From positions 1 to 56,618 of the IMG/VR virus record IMGVR_UViG_3300043353_000072: DNA of 56,618 bases; one strand, given 5' to 3'. A model generated the notes under the pieces. That model worked only from the letters and a program-made list of their open reading frames with translations. It was not told the DNA's origin and searched no databases. A program made the position numbers and the translations under genes. Of this stretch, positions 47,517 to 55,835 are shown piece after piece. Numbering within the stretch: the stretch's first letter is position 1; each line of letters begins with the position of its first letter. The DNA comes from a virus.

Positions 47517-49183
47517 GCGGCCTGCCCCTGATTTTGGTCCGGGTTGTTCGCGTCCGGCGCCGCGTTCGGGTCGGCGTTCGGGTCCGCGTTGGGATCGACG
47601 GTTTCGGCCGGTGCGCCGGCCACCTTGGTGTTCGGCGTGAAGGACAGGCCCAGGCGTTTCTCCCGGGCACGGTCGGCGGCGATGCGCGCGTCCGTTTCCT
47701 CCGGGTCATAGCCCTCCGCCTCGATGACGTCGCTCCGTGCCTTGAACCCGTTCTGCACCGCCAGCGCCTCGGCCTGCCGGTCCTTGAGCGGATCGACCCA
47801 GGGCATGCGCGGAGTGATCGCCTTGAAGGCGCGATAGGTGGCCTTGTCCGCCACATACTCCGCCGCGGTAATGGGCAGGACGCCGGCGAGCACGGCCGCG
47901 TCCATCCAGGCGTTCCAGACGCCGCGAAGCAACTGGTAGACCAGGACCGCATGCTGGAAGGCCTCCACCTCGGTGCGGAAGGAGAGGATGCCGGCGCGTG
48001 ACGAGGCGTAGCTGGCCTTGGTCTGGTCCCCGGTCATTTCGTTGTAGGGGACGCCCAGGGCGGCGGCGATTTGCAGCAGGGTGCGGAACTGGAACGGTTC
48101 ATAATTGCCGCCCACGTCCGCCGGGTCCGAAAACTTGATGTCGGTGCCGTCATCCAGTTCCAGGAAGGCGCCCGGGCCGTAGTACGGCAGACCGCCGTAG
48201 CTGGGCACCACGGTGCCGCCGTCGACGGGCTCCCCCTCGGTGGTCTGCCCGGGCAGCGGCGTGAGGTTCTCCGGCGGTGGCCGCGTGACGAAGGCCGCGA
48301 AACGGGCCGCCTGCTTCTTTCGTTCCAGTTCCGCGTCGTCGTAAATGTCCATCTGGAACAGCTTGACGATGGCGGCGGCCATGCCGGTGAGGCCTCGGAT
48401 TTGCCCGCCCTCCACCGGATCGAAAACGTGGATGATTTCGGCCGCCGGGATGCGGGACAGCCGGCCGGCGTTCAGCGCCTGCGTCCAGGTCAGCGTCGCG
48501 TCCGCCGTGTTGGTCGAGTAGAACCAGTACGCCACCCGCTTGCCGATGGGGCTGAATTCGATGCCCAGGCGGATGGTGTTGCCGTTGGGCAGAACCTCTT
48601 GCTTCCACAACGGCAGTTGCTCCGTGGGGAGCATCTGCAACTGGATCGGCACGGAGAGCCCGTCCGAGGCCAGCCTGGGCCGCAGGCGGATGAACACCTC
48701 GCCGGCCAGGAAGGCCTCCCGGGAGGCGCGCCGCAACTGGCCGTAGAAATCCGTGATCCCCTCGGCGTCGGACTCGTCGGTCCAGGTCAGCCACGCCTTG
48801 GACACGGCGGCCTTGAGCGCCGGGTCCTCGATCAGCGGCGAGGGTTTGATGCCGGCGCCGACGGTGGCGGCGGACCACGCCCGCATGCCCTGCTTCGCAT
48901 AGCCGTTGTTCCGCACCAGCCAGCGCGCCCGCGCCACGGTGGTCAGCCCGGCGTTGCGGATCAGGTTGTTAACGTGATCCTGGGCGGTGTTGATCGAGGC
49001 CATGCGCCCCCGCCTGGACCCGCCCTCAAGTCCCGGCTGGGCGTTGGCCCATATGGCCGTGGGACCGGCGAGCGCGCCGGCGGCCGGGTCGCCTCCGAAA
49101 CCGGACATTCGCGGTTCCAGGCGTGGCGCGCTGGCGACCCGGCCAGGCTGGCGTCCGGGGAGGAAATTTGACCAGAACGCCAA
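47513..49183 (-). CDS. Portal protein, lambda gpB-like
   Basis: About 556 residues. INTAQDHVNNLIRNAGLTTV, then FYGQLRRASREAFLAGEVFI, HVFDPVEGGQIRGLTGMAAA and QIAAALGVPYNEMTGDQTKA are strong lambda-portal-family motifs. The C-terminal tail has PNADPNADPNA repeats. The start is uncertain: TTG 49183 has AAGGGA upstream and comes straight after the gpW stop; ATG 49108 is the alternative. Confidence 0.9.
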   Translation of the reverse strand: MAFWSNFLPGRQPGRVASAPRLEPRMSGFGGDPAAGALAGPTAIWANAQPGLEGGSRRGRMASINTAQDHVNNLIRNAGLTTVARARWLVRNNGYAKQGMRAWSAATVGAGIKPSPLIEDPALKAAVSKAWLTWTDESDAEGITDFYGQLRRASREAFLAGEVFIRLRPRLASDGLSVPIQLQMLPTEQLPLWKQEVLPNGNTIRLGIEFSPIGKRVAYWFYSTNTADATLTWTQALNAGRLSRIPAAEIIHVFDPVEGGQIRGLTGMAAAIVKLFQMDIYDDAELERKKQAARFAAFVTRPPPENLTPLPGQTTEGEPVDGGTVVPSYGGLPYYGPGAFLELDDGTDIKFSDPADVGGNYEPFQFRTLLQIAAALGVPYNEMTGDQTKASYASSRAGILSFRTEVEAFQHAVLVYQLLRGVWNAWMDAAVLAGVLPITAAEYVADKATYRAFKAITPRMPWVDPLKDRQAEALAVQNGFKARSDVIEAEGYDPEETDARIAADRAREKRLGLSFTPNTKVAGAPAETVDPNADPNADPNAAPDANNPDQNQGQAA

Positions 49184-49185
49184 CG

Positions 49186-49488
49186 TCAGAGTCCCTTGAC
49201 CTGCGGGACGGTGTAGAGGCGCGCGGGTCCGCGTGGCCACGCGCCGGTGGTGCAGTAGGCCACCTCGGCCTCAAGCCCCTTGATGGCCCGGACGAGGTCC
49301 GTCTGGTCGCGGTAAGTGACGGAGCGGCCCCGGTCGCCCACGGCCTGCACGCCGCCATAGAGGCGCGCCCGCAGGTCCGCGATCTGTTTCAGTTTGTCGG
49401 CCATGCCCTCCGGCGAACAGTCGAGATAGCCGGTCCCGGTGGATACCCAACCGGGCGGCAGGACGGGCAACTGAGCGGGTCCGGACAT
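49186..49488 (-). CDS. Head-tail joining protein, gpW-like
   Basis: A 100-residue protein with the gpW core KLKQIADLRARLYGGVQAVG and DQTDLVRAIKGLEAEVAY. In lambda it lies between terminase A and portal B, as here. ATG 49488 overlaps the stop of the gpZ-like gene. gpW stabilises the packaged head before tail joining. Confidence 0.8.
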   Translation of the reverse strand: MSGPAQLPVLPPGWVSTGTGYLDCSPEGMADKLKQIADLRARLYGGVQAVGDRGRSVTYRDQTDLVRAIKGLEAEVAYCTTGAWPRGPARLYTVPQVKGL

Positions 49489-50066
49489 CAGTGGTGCACC
49501 GTCTTCGTCTTGGTGTGCTGGGAGCGCCGCACGGCCGACTGCAGTTGGCGCGCGAGGTTGCGGGGGAGCTGCTCGCGCAGCCGCGCCTCGATGCCCGTCC
49601 GCACGTCCGGCGTGAGGAAGGTCCCGTAAACCGTTGGCCCCCAGAGTTGCTGGATCGGCAGGCGGCCGGCGCCGGGCAGCCGGCGGTAGATGCCCCGGTG
49701 TCCGCTTTTCATGGTGGCGGCGAAGGCGGATTTGAGCACCTGGGCCTTGCCCCACGCCTTGGTCTGGATGCCCTCCCGCGTCTGGGTGAACGGGAAGGCG
49801 GCCAGCGGGACCGGCCGGCGCGAACAGCGGATGCGCGTCACGTAGGTGCCCACGGCCACGAAATCAGTGTGGATGAACTCCCGCACCACGCGGGACGGGA
49901 CCGACATGTGTTTGGCGATCATGCCGGTGGCCCGCACCTTGCCGTTGTTCGCCGTCTGCCGCAGCGCCACCGCTATCGCCTGGTCCGCCTTCGGCGGCTT
50001 GAGCGCGGCGATGGTGCCCAGGAAGTCCTCCGTCCTGAACTCCACGGTAATCATGGGAGCGGCCAT
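49488..50066 (-). CDS. Minor tail protein, gpZ-like
   Basis: A 192-residue protein with RQTANNGKVRATGMIAKHMS, KSGHRGIYRRLPGAGRLPIQ and QQLWGPTVYGTFL, the pattern of prophage minor tail Z proteins. Here it is upstream of gpW and portal rather than beside the tail genes. Basic C-terminus. Confidence 0.8.
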   Translation of the reverse strand: MAAPMITVEFRTEDFLGTIAALKPPKADQAIAVALRQTANNGKVRATGMIAKHMSVPSRVVREFIHTDFVAVGTYVTRIRCSRRPVPLAAFPFTQTREGIQTKAWGKAQVLKSAFAATMKSGHRGIYRRLPGAGRLPIQQLWGPTVYGTFLTPDVRTGIEARLREQLPRNLARQLQSAVRRSQHTKTKTVHH

Positions 50067-50076
50067 GGCGAGACGC

Positions 50077-50736
50077 TCAGCCGCGCCGGCGTTTCCAACC
50101 GAGCCCCAGCAGGCCCGCGCCGAGGACCGCCATCGAGGTGGGTTCCGGGATATTGGCGGAGGCGTCCCCGGCCACGGAGGCGTTGAAATCCTGGATGGTC
50201 AGCCCCGAGGTGGTGCCCAGGGCGGCCACCACGTCCACCGCCGGCGCCACGTTGGTCAGCGCGAAGGACAGGGAGCGCGGCAGGTCCAGGGCCGTGATCA
50301 CGTCACTGTTGAACGTGGTGGACGGCGCGAACACGGCGATGGCGGTGGCGCCCTGGGCGGTCAGCGCCCCGTCGTTGAACGTGCCGGACAGGAAATTGAT
50401 GCCGGAGTTGTCCGCCAGCCGGTTGATGCTGAACGAGCCCGTGAAGTGCTCCACGATCAGGTTGGGCGGACCGACGATGAGGGTGGCGCCCGCCGCGGTG
50501 GAGGTCGCCGTCACGTCCAGGAAGGCCGCGATGGGCGTGGGGTTGATGGCGTCGATCTGGGTAATGGTGACGGGGATGTCCAGGCCGCCCCAGGTGGTGC
50601 CGCCGGCGTTGGCGGTGCCGCTGATGGTGTTGCCGCCGATGGCCTGGCCGAAGGCCACGATCAGGGTGGCGGAAGCGGGAATGACGGAGCCGAGCAAGGC
50701 AAGCGCGGCCAGCCCGGCGAGCAGGTGTTTACGCAT
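50077..50736 (-). CDS. Exported PEP-CTERM protein
   Basis: A 219-residue protein. The N-terminal signal peptide (RKHLLAGLAALALLGSVIPA then SA) ends near residue 23. The mature part is Thr/Ala/Gly-rich and beta-like. The C-terminus is IPEPTSMAVLGAGLLGLGW followed by KRRRG: the PEP motif, a hydrophobic segment and a basic tail recognised by exosortase EpsH. ATG 50736 has AAAGGAAATCCG before it. It lies between the terminase and gpZ-like genes. Family knowledge: PEP-CTERM proteins are exported and linked to exopolysaccharide in biofilm-forming bacteria. A phage moron of this type is unusual and requires a host with exosortase. Confidence 0.85.
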   Translation of the reverse strand: MRKHLLAGLAALALLGSVIPASATLIVAFGQAIGGNTISGTANAGGTTWGGLDIPVTITQIDAINPTPIAAFLDVTATSTAAGATLIVGPPNLIVEHFTGSFSINRLADNSGINFLSGTFNDGALTAQGATAIAVFAPSTTFNSDVITALDLPRSLSFALTNVAPAVDVVAALGTTSGLTIQDFNASVAGDASANIPEPTSMAVLGAGLLGLGWKRRRG

Positions 50737-50771
50737 CGGATTTCCTTTCGGTTGAGAAAAGCGTGGGGCGG

Positions 50772-52790
50772 TTAGAGCCGTCCCAGGTTCATGAAGCGCC
50801 GGCGCAGCACCGGCCGCCGCACGGGCTGGGCCAGTACGCCCGCCTGCGGGGTGGAAGTCGTGGCCGCCGGGTTGACCGGAGGCTCCGCCGGCATCGGCGG
50901 CGGTGGTGGTTCAAGGCCCAGTTGCGTCTCAAGGTCCCGCCAGTGCACGTCGGTCCAGCGGTCCGCCCCGGCCATCCAGACGGCGGCCCGCGCGTAGACC
51001 CGCATGTCCAGGGCCTCGTTACGTGGCCGTAGCTGACGCCACTCGGTTTTGACCGCCCAGCCGCGCCGGCCGCGCACGATGACGCGCTGTTCGGCCACCA
51101 GTTGCTTGATCCACTCGTCATTGAGCGTTAGCGGCAGGTGGACGTAGCCGGCCGGGTAGCCATAGGTCGCCAGATCCGCATCGGTCGGCCGGTCCAGTTG
51201 CAGCAGCTTGTATGTCTCGCTTTTGAAAAACGAGACGCTCACGGTCCAAAGGCTCACGCCCCGCTTGATCCTCCGGCCGTTCTGCGCGACCTCCACGTAG
51301 ACCGGGCCCGACACGGGCACGGAGCGGTCGTATTGCGGGACGCCCTTGACCGCCAGCACCGTGAGCCGGGACTGCTTGCGCACCCAGGCATAGACCTGCT
51401 GGGTGAAGGCGCCGGTGTCGATCGCGAGCCGTTGCAGCACCAGACGCTTGCCCGAGGCGTGCCTCCATGTGGTCGACAACAGGTTGGTCAGGTGTTCCCA
51501 GGTGCCAGCCTCGCCCGGGTCCCCGTAAACGACCATGTGCTCCACCAGCCAGGACTCCAGCCCCCGGCCCCAGGCCCAGACGTCCAGTTCGATCCGGTCC
51601 GCCTGCACGTCCGCGCCGGCGGTCAGGAACAGCCCCCGCATCGGCACGCCACGGAACGGCCAGTCTTCCCGGCGCTCGTAGAGGCGTTGCCAGTCCGGGA
51701 CGATTTCCGCTTCTTCCTCGTACTCCTCGCCCAGCACCGTGTTGATGAAACTCTTGCGTTTCTCAACGTCGTTGATGGAGCCCTCATAGAACGCGACGAC
51801 CTCCGCCCATGACATCCAGCCGATGGGCGAATACAGCGCCGACAGGTGGTAGCCGCGCACCGAGCGGTCATTCGTTTCGGCCGTGGCGCGCCACTCCCCG
51901 CCGGCCAGCATGGCGGTCTTGTGGTGCTCCCGCATGGCGCCGTCGCAGCCCTCGCACTGATACGTGACGGTGCGCGGCTGCCCGGCCTCCCACTTCATGC
52001 GGTTGAAGTTGAGCACCTGCTTGAGACCACAATGCGGACACGGAACGAAGTAGAACCGCTTGTCCGTGGCATCGAATTCACGGGTTATGCGGGACGTGCC
52101 TTTTAGTTTCGGCGTCGATGCGAGCAGTATCTTGGACCGCACGCCGAAGGTGCGCGTGCGCGCCTCGGCCAGCGCCACCGGGTCGCCCTCGTCCTCGATG
52201 TCGCCCGGGTAGGCGTCAACCTCATCGAGCATCAGGTATCGCACTGGCATGGACCGCAGGCCGACAGCGGAGTTGGCGCCGGTGATGATCAGCACGCCGC
52301 CCACGAATTCCTTCATGAGCATGGTGTTCGTTGTGTCCCGCGAACGGTTGCGCGATACCTTGCCGCGCAACTGCGGGGAGTCGTCGATCAACGGTTGCAG
52401 CCGTTGCGTGGAAAAGCGTTTCGCGGTGTCAACGGTGGGCTGCACCATCATGACCGGCCCGGGGACCTGATCCATTATGTAGCCAATCCAGCAAACGCCC
52501 GCTTCGGAGGCGCCAATCTGCGCGCCTTTTTTGAACACCACGCGCCGCACGGGTGACAGCGCGCTCAAACTGTCCATTATTTCCTTGATGTATGGCGCGC
52601 GTGAGGTTCGATATCGACCGGCCTCCGCCGCGCCACGGGATGACAGGATGCGGTAGCGGTCCGCCCATTCCGAGACGGTCAGTTCCGGGTCCGGCGCCAG
52701 CCCCTCGTCCCAGGCCCGGGCCAGGATGTCGTCCGGGTGGAACGGTGGCGGGGTGAAAGGATACGCGGACGTGACGGATATGTCAGTCAC
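50772..52790 (-). CDS. Terminase large subunit, lambda gpA-like
   Basis: About 672 residues. The ATPase half has VVFKKGAQIGASEAGVCWIG (Walker A type) and RYLMLDEVDAYPG (Walker B). A cysteine pair, CPHCGLKQ and CEGCDG, forms a zinc site. The nuclease half begins GADVQADRIELDVWAWGRGL with the first catalytic Asp. It cuts concatemers and packages DNA. Start GTG 52790 (VTDISVTSAYPF) lies in a palindrome shared with the divergent small-terminase-like gene; ATG 52826 is the alternative. Confidence 0.95.
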   Translation of the reverse strand: MTDISVTSAYPFTPPPFHPDDILARAWDEGLAPDPELTVSEWADRYRILSSRGAAEAGRYRTSRAPYIKEIMDSLSALSPVRRVVFKKGAQIGASEAGVCWIGYIMDQVPGPVMMVQPTVDTAKRFSTQRLQPLIDDSPQLRGKVSRNRSRDTTNTMLMKEFVGGVLIITGANSAVGLRSMPVRYLMLDEVDAYPGDIEDEGDPVALAEARTRTFGVRSKILLASTPKLKGTSRITREFDATDKRFYFVPCPHCGLKQVLNFNRMKWEAGQPRTVTYQCEGCDGAMREHHKTAMLAGGEWRATAETNDRSVRGYHLSALYSPIGWMSWAEVVAFYEGSINDVEKRKSFINTVLGEEYEEEAEIVPDWQRLYERREDWPFRGVPMRGLFLTAGADVQADRIELDVWAWGRGLESWLVEHMVVYGDPGEAGTWEHLTNLLSTTWRHASGKRLVLQRLAIDTGAFTQQVYAWVRKQSRLTVLAVKGVPQYDRSVPVSGPVYVEVAQNGRRIKRGVSLWTVSVSFFKSETYKLLQLDRPTDADLATYGYPAGYVHLPLTLNDEWIKQLVAEQRVIVRGRRGWAVKTEWRQLRPRNEALDMRVYARAAVWMAGADRWTDVHWRDLETQLGLEPPPPPMPAEPPVNPAATTSTPQAGVLAQPVRRPVLRRRFMNLGRL
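52771..52790. promoter_or_regulatory. Palindrome holding two divergent start codons
   Basis: GTGACGGATATGTCAGTCAC reads GTGACTGACATATCCGTCAC on the other strand. Each strand starts a gene with GTG-Thr-Asp: VTDMSVT rightward and VTDISVT leftward. It may be an operator or a cos-proximal binding site for the small terminase. Confidence 0.55.
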
Positions 52791-53259
52791 GGCATACGCC
52801 CGGGCGCGGGACGTGCCGCACTCCACGGTGTTCGAAGCCGTCCGCGCCGGGCTGATCCAGGCCCGGGACGGCCAGGTGAACGTGGAGGAAACCGACGCCG
52901 GCTGGTACGCCGATCATCTTGCCCGGAAGGACAGGGTGGTCAGCCTGGAAGAATTCCGGGTGCGCCAGCGCGGCGCCTCGGTGGTGGACAGCATGGCCCG
53001 GATAGCCGGGCTCAAGCGGCAGGTGGAACAGATACGCAAGACCACGGCCCTCCGCGGCGCCATAGAGCCGGCCGCGACGCGCCGTGCCAGCAGGCTCCGC
53101 GCCGCCCTCGGCGTCCTGCCCACGCTGCACGCCCTGGAAGCCCTGGAAGGCCTGCGGACCCAGCCCGACACCGCCCAGGCGGTGCTGGAACGGTTCGCCG
53201 CCCGGTTGGCGGCGGACCTGGGCGACCTGGACGTGCCCTACCGGGCGCCGGACGGATAA
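52771..53259 (+). CDS. Small-terminase-like HTH protein
   Basis: About 162 residues. MSVTAYARARDVPHSTVFEA, then VRAGLIQARDGQVNVEETDA is a Nu1-like HTH used to bind packaging sites. The helices after it and the C-terminal AARLAADLGDLDVPYRAPD suit oligomerisation. GTG 52771 has AAAGGA upstream; ATG 52780 also fits. It diverges from the large subunit, unlike the usual Nu1-A order. Confidence 0.7.
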   Translation: MTDMSVTAYARARDVPHSTVFEAVRAGLIQARDGQVNVEETDAGWYADHLARKDRVVSLEEFRVRQRGASVVDSMARIAGLKRQVEQIRKTTALRGAIEPAATRRASRLRAALGVLPTLHALEALEGLRTQPDTAQAVLERFAARLAADLGDLDVPYRAPDG

Positions 53260-53263
53260 CCCC

Positions 53264-53722
53264 ATGGCCGTCAGTCCCCAGGACGTTGCCCGCCTCCGCG
53301 CCGACGAGGCCATGCTACGCGCCCAGTACCATCGGCTGCGGGAACAGGTCCGCGCCGGGGAACTGGTGGCCCTGGAACCGTTCAACGCGCATTTGTTCCA
53401 GGAAGCCCGCCGGCTGCGGGATGCCATCCTGGCGGCCCCCGCGCGATACGCGGCGGAACTTGCCGCCGAATTCGACGTCCCGGAGTGGGACATGCTGGTG
53501 GTGCTCAACTCGGCCGCCCGCCGCCTGCTTACGTTGGCCGCCGGGTCGGGTCCGTTTCCCGGGCTCCCGGAGGCGCCAGAGCCAGCCCCGCCGGTTGCCG
53601 CTCCGGTTAAGCGGCGGAAGCGCGCCGCCGCCCAGAGCACCGCGCCGGCGCCGAGGAAGCGGCCGAAACCGAAGGCGCCCCGCAAACGGCGCCGGAAATC
53701 GCCCCGCATGGCCGCCGAGTGA
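53264..53722 (+). CDS. Nu1-like helical protein with basic tail
   Basis: A 152-residue protein starting two codons after the previous stop. LREQVRAGELVALEPFNAHL, then EARRLRDAILAAPARYAAEL resembles the second part of Nu1-type small terminases, which normally follows the HTH in one protein. The tail is Pro/Lys/Arg-rich (KRRKRAAAQ, RKRPKPKAPRKRRRK), probably DNA-binding. So terminase small subunit functions may be split over two genes. Confidence 0.65.
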   Translation: MAVSPQDVARLRADEAMLRAQYHRLREQVRAGELVALEPFNAHLFQEARRLRDAILAAPARYAAELAAEFDVPEWDMLVVLNSAARRLLTLAAGSGPFPGLPEAPEPAPPVAAPVKRRKRAAAQSTAPAPRKRPKPKAPRKRRRKSPRMAAE

Positions 53723-53833
53723 CGCCGGAGGCCGAACCAGAGCCGTGTCTGTCGGTTTTGGAATCGCTCAGCGACTAGTGAAATCCCGGGCTGTCCGCCC
53801 CCGCATTGGCTCGAATCGCTCGGAAGGACCCGC
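53723..53833. other. Short gap after small-terminase genes
   Basis: No gene seen. A short palindrome TCGCT-C-AGCGA (53764-53774) lies here, and GAATCGCTC occurs twice (53761 and 53814). These could be terminase-binding repeats near a cos or pac site, but no cohesive-end signature can be defined by eye. Confidence 0.3.
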
Positions 53834-53917
53834 GTGAGTTGCGAAGGCCTGAACCACAACCAATGCGTGTGCTGGCGCGAGGCCCTCAAACGACCTGCCC
53901 GGGCCGTCTGGCCCTGA
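53834..53917 (+). CDS. Possible 27-aa cysteine-containing ORF
   Basis: GTG 53834 has GGAAGGA upstream. The peptide reads SCEGLNHNQCVCWREA and ends at 53917. Short, with three cysteines. Its end overlaps the opposing gene by 32 bases. Coding status uncertain. Confidence 0.3.
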   Translation: MSCEGLNHNQCVCWREALKRPARAVWP

Positions 53918-54305
53918 CCGGCGAGGCGCGCCGGACCGGGTGGCGGGCCATCTCGTAGGCCTCGGCCTCCGCGGCCTGCCGTGCCGTCCGAGCCATGGCC
54001 ACCATGGTCGACGCGGGCAGCCTGCCCAGCGTGGTGCCGGGCAGCAGCGTGAGGCTGTCACCGCACCGCACCAGCCACGCCATGGGACGCAGACCCAGGC
54101 TCGATACGTGCTCCGTATTGAGCCGATGGTCCGCGCGGTGGCGTGGGCTGGTTTGGGGGACAAGCGGGTGACAGAGCCCGGCCTGTGCATCCGTGACCAC
54201 GAACAGGCGTGAGCCAGCCGTGAGCACGTCTCCTGGGTGTACCGTAGGGGGGTCGCCCGCACCTGTGGCGAGCGTGACGAAATTGGTAGGGCCGGTGCGT
54301 TTCAT
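53886..54305 (-). CDS. Unknown protein, end of modification-type operon (139 aa)
   Basis: A beta-rich start (TNFVTLATGAGDPPTVHPGD, then VLTAGSRLFVVTDAQAG) and MAWLVRCGDSLTLLPGTTL suggest a small barrel. The C-terminus is a basic helical tail. Last gene after the glycosyltransferase-like gene in the leftward operon. No family recognised. Confidence 0.65.
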   Translation of the reverse strand: MKRTGPTNFVTLATGAGDPPTVHPGDVLTAGSRLFVVTDAQAGLCHPLVPQTSPRHRADHRLNTEHVSSLGLRPMAWLVRCGDSLTLLPGTTLGRLPASTMVAMARTARQAAEAEAYEMARHPVRRASPVRARRPGQVV

Positions 54306-54330
54306 CCGTCAAGCCCCTTGATGCGCGTGG

Positions 54331-54879
54331 TCACGGCAGGAACGTCTCGGACTGCCGCCCCACTGGCCGGCGCGGGTTTATCTCGGACCTGATGGGCCGG
54401 TGCTGCACCAGGGAGGGGACGTGTAGCCAGTAACGTTCGCGCCTGTCCCCCAAAAAGTCCGCCACCATGAGGTCGAAGCCCGTGGGGTGCTCCACCGCGC
54501 GACGCCAGCCTGGGCGGTAGGCGTGGATGGCGGGCGCGTGGCCGGCCGGCAGGTAGAAGCATTGCGTCATGATGAACGAGCGGCCCGGCATTTCCCTGGA
54601 ACCGAGCCGCGCGTCCGACCGCTTGATGCTGAAAAACTGGATGACCTGCCCTGGGTTTTTGTCGATTTCCGCTTCCACCTTGGCGGTGAAATCCCGCGTC
54701 AGGATGATGTCGTCCTCAAGGTGCACCGTGGGATCGTTCTGGCTGGCCGTCATGGCGTAAAGGAACGTGGTCATGGCGTCGCGCGAGAAGTCCCGCATGA
54801 TTTCCAGGCCGGGAATCCCCGCCGTGAGATCCGGCAGGAAATGCTCACGCTCTCGCACCACGCGCACCAGATACCGCAT
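54331..54879 (-). CDS. Glycosyltransferase-like protein
   Basis: A 182-residue protein. DPTVHLEDDIILTRDFTAKV (EDD at residues 55-57) resembles the DxD metal/nucleotide-sugar site of GT-A enzymes, with the strand before it. GFDLMVADFLGDRRERYW is a later motif like those of GT25-type enzymes, and VQHRPIRSEINPRRPVGRQS closes it. Short for a GT. ATG 54879 overlaps the ParB-like stop. Adjacent to ParB and PP-loop genes, so it may add sugar to DNA, RNA or protein. Confidence 0.65.
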   Translation of the reverse strand: MRYLVRVVREREHFLPDLTAGIPGLEIMRDFSRDAMTTFLYAMTASQNDPTVHLEDDIILTRDFTAKVEAEIDKNPGQVIQFFSIKRSDARLGSREMPGRSFIMTQCFYLPAGHAPAIHAYRPGWRRAVEHPTGFDLMVADFLGDRRERYWLHVPSLVQHRPIRSEINPRRPVGRQSETFLP

Positions 54880-55826
54880 CAGGCCGCCTCCGCCGTCTCC
54901 CGCTGGCAGATGGACAGCAGCCGTTCCGCCGGCCGATCCCCCAGCACCCGCTTGACGATTTCCGCTTCGCTGTCCGCGAACATGAGATTGATCCGGTAGA
55001 ACACGCGGTCCTTCCGTACCAGCTCACGTTCCTCGTCAGTGCGCGCGGCGGCCAGCTTTTGCTCGTGCTCCCGTTGCGCCTCCAAGGCTTGCATCGACAT
55101 GGCGGACGTTATGACGATGCTCCCGTTGTTCACGTCCGAGGCCACCACGGAGGCGCGGCCGTCCTGGTCGCTCCGCGCCTCCGGATTCCAGGCGGCGGTG
55201 TACTCGTCGCCGGCGAGCGCGTCCGGTGCCGGAATGTCCGCCAGCAGCTTCTCAATCTCGGCCTCACTGAGCATGAGACTGTCGGCGGCCCAGTCCAGGG
55301 CTCCGAGTTTCTCAAGGTCCCGCAGCACCTCGGCCGACAACTGGATGTCTTCCGATCCGCGCGCCCGGTTATGCCGCAGCGTGGCGATGCGCATTTGTTC
55401 CGCCGTCATGTCCACCAGCACCACGGGCAACGTCTCCATGCCCAGGGCCGCCGCGGCGCGCCAACGGTGCTCGCCATCGACAATGCGGTGTCCGTCCCGC
55501 TGCACGATGACCGGCTGGGTGAAACCGTCCTCCCGCATGGAGCGCAGCAGCAACTCGAAATCCTTCTCGCTCATGCGGTTGGGATTGTACTCGTTGGGGT
55601 GGATGTCGCTGACCGGCAGGTATTCGATATTGAGCCGTTCCAGCATGATGTTGGTCTTGATGGGCGGCGCGCGTTTGCGTCCCGCCATTCGTTGCGGTCG
55701 CGGTGGATCTGCTGATGGTGGAGCGTGCGCGCCATTGGTTTTCGCGGCGGCCTTGCGCGCCGGTGCCTTGGCTGGTGGTGGTGGTGGGCTCGCCGCTTTT
55801 TTGGCGGCCGTTTGCTTGCGAGGCAT
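54879..55826 (-). CDS. ParB-domain protein, IbrB-like (second ParB-like)
   Basis: A 315-residue protein. The first about 55 residues are an Ala/Lys/Pro basic tail. Residues about 65-200 are a ParB/Srx domain: LNIEYLPVSDIHPNEYNPNR, then HRIVDGEHRWRAAAALGMET (GEHR box) and TLRHNRARGSEDIQLSAEVL. The C-terminus is helical (LEAQREHEQKLAAARTDEER). IbrB-like proteins lie next to PAPS-reductase-like IbrA proteins, as here (gap 9 bases). It may act in gene control or DNA modification. Confidence 0.85.
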   Translation of the reverse strand: MPRKQTAAKKAASPPPPPAKAPARKAAAKTNGAHAPPSADPPRPQRMAGRKRAPPIKTNIMLERLNIEYLPVSDIHPNEYNPNRMSEKDFELLLRSMREDGFTQPVIVQRDGHRIVDGEHRWRAAAALGMETLPVVLVDMTAEQMRIATLRHNRARGSEDIQLSAEVLRDLEKLGALDWAADSLMLSEAEIEKLLADIPAPDALAGDEYTAAWNPEARSDQDGRASVVASDVNNGSIVITSAMSMQALEAQREHEQKLAAARTDEERELVRKDRVFYRINLMFADSEAEIVKRVLGDRPAERLLSICQRETAEAA

Positions 55827-55835
55827 ATCGTTTTC

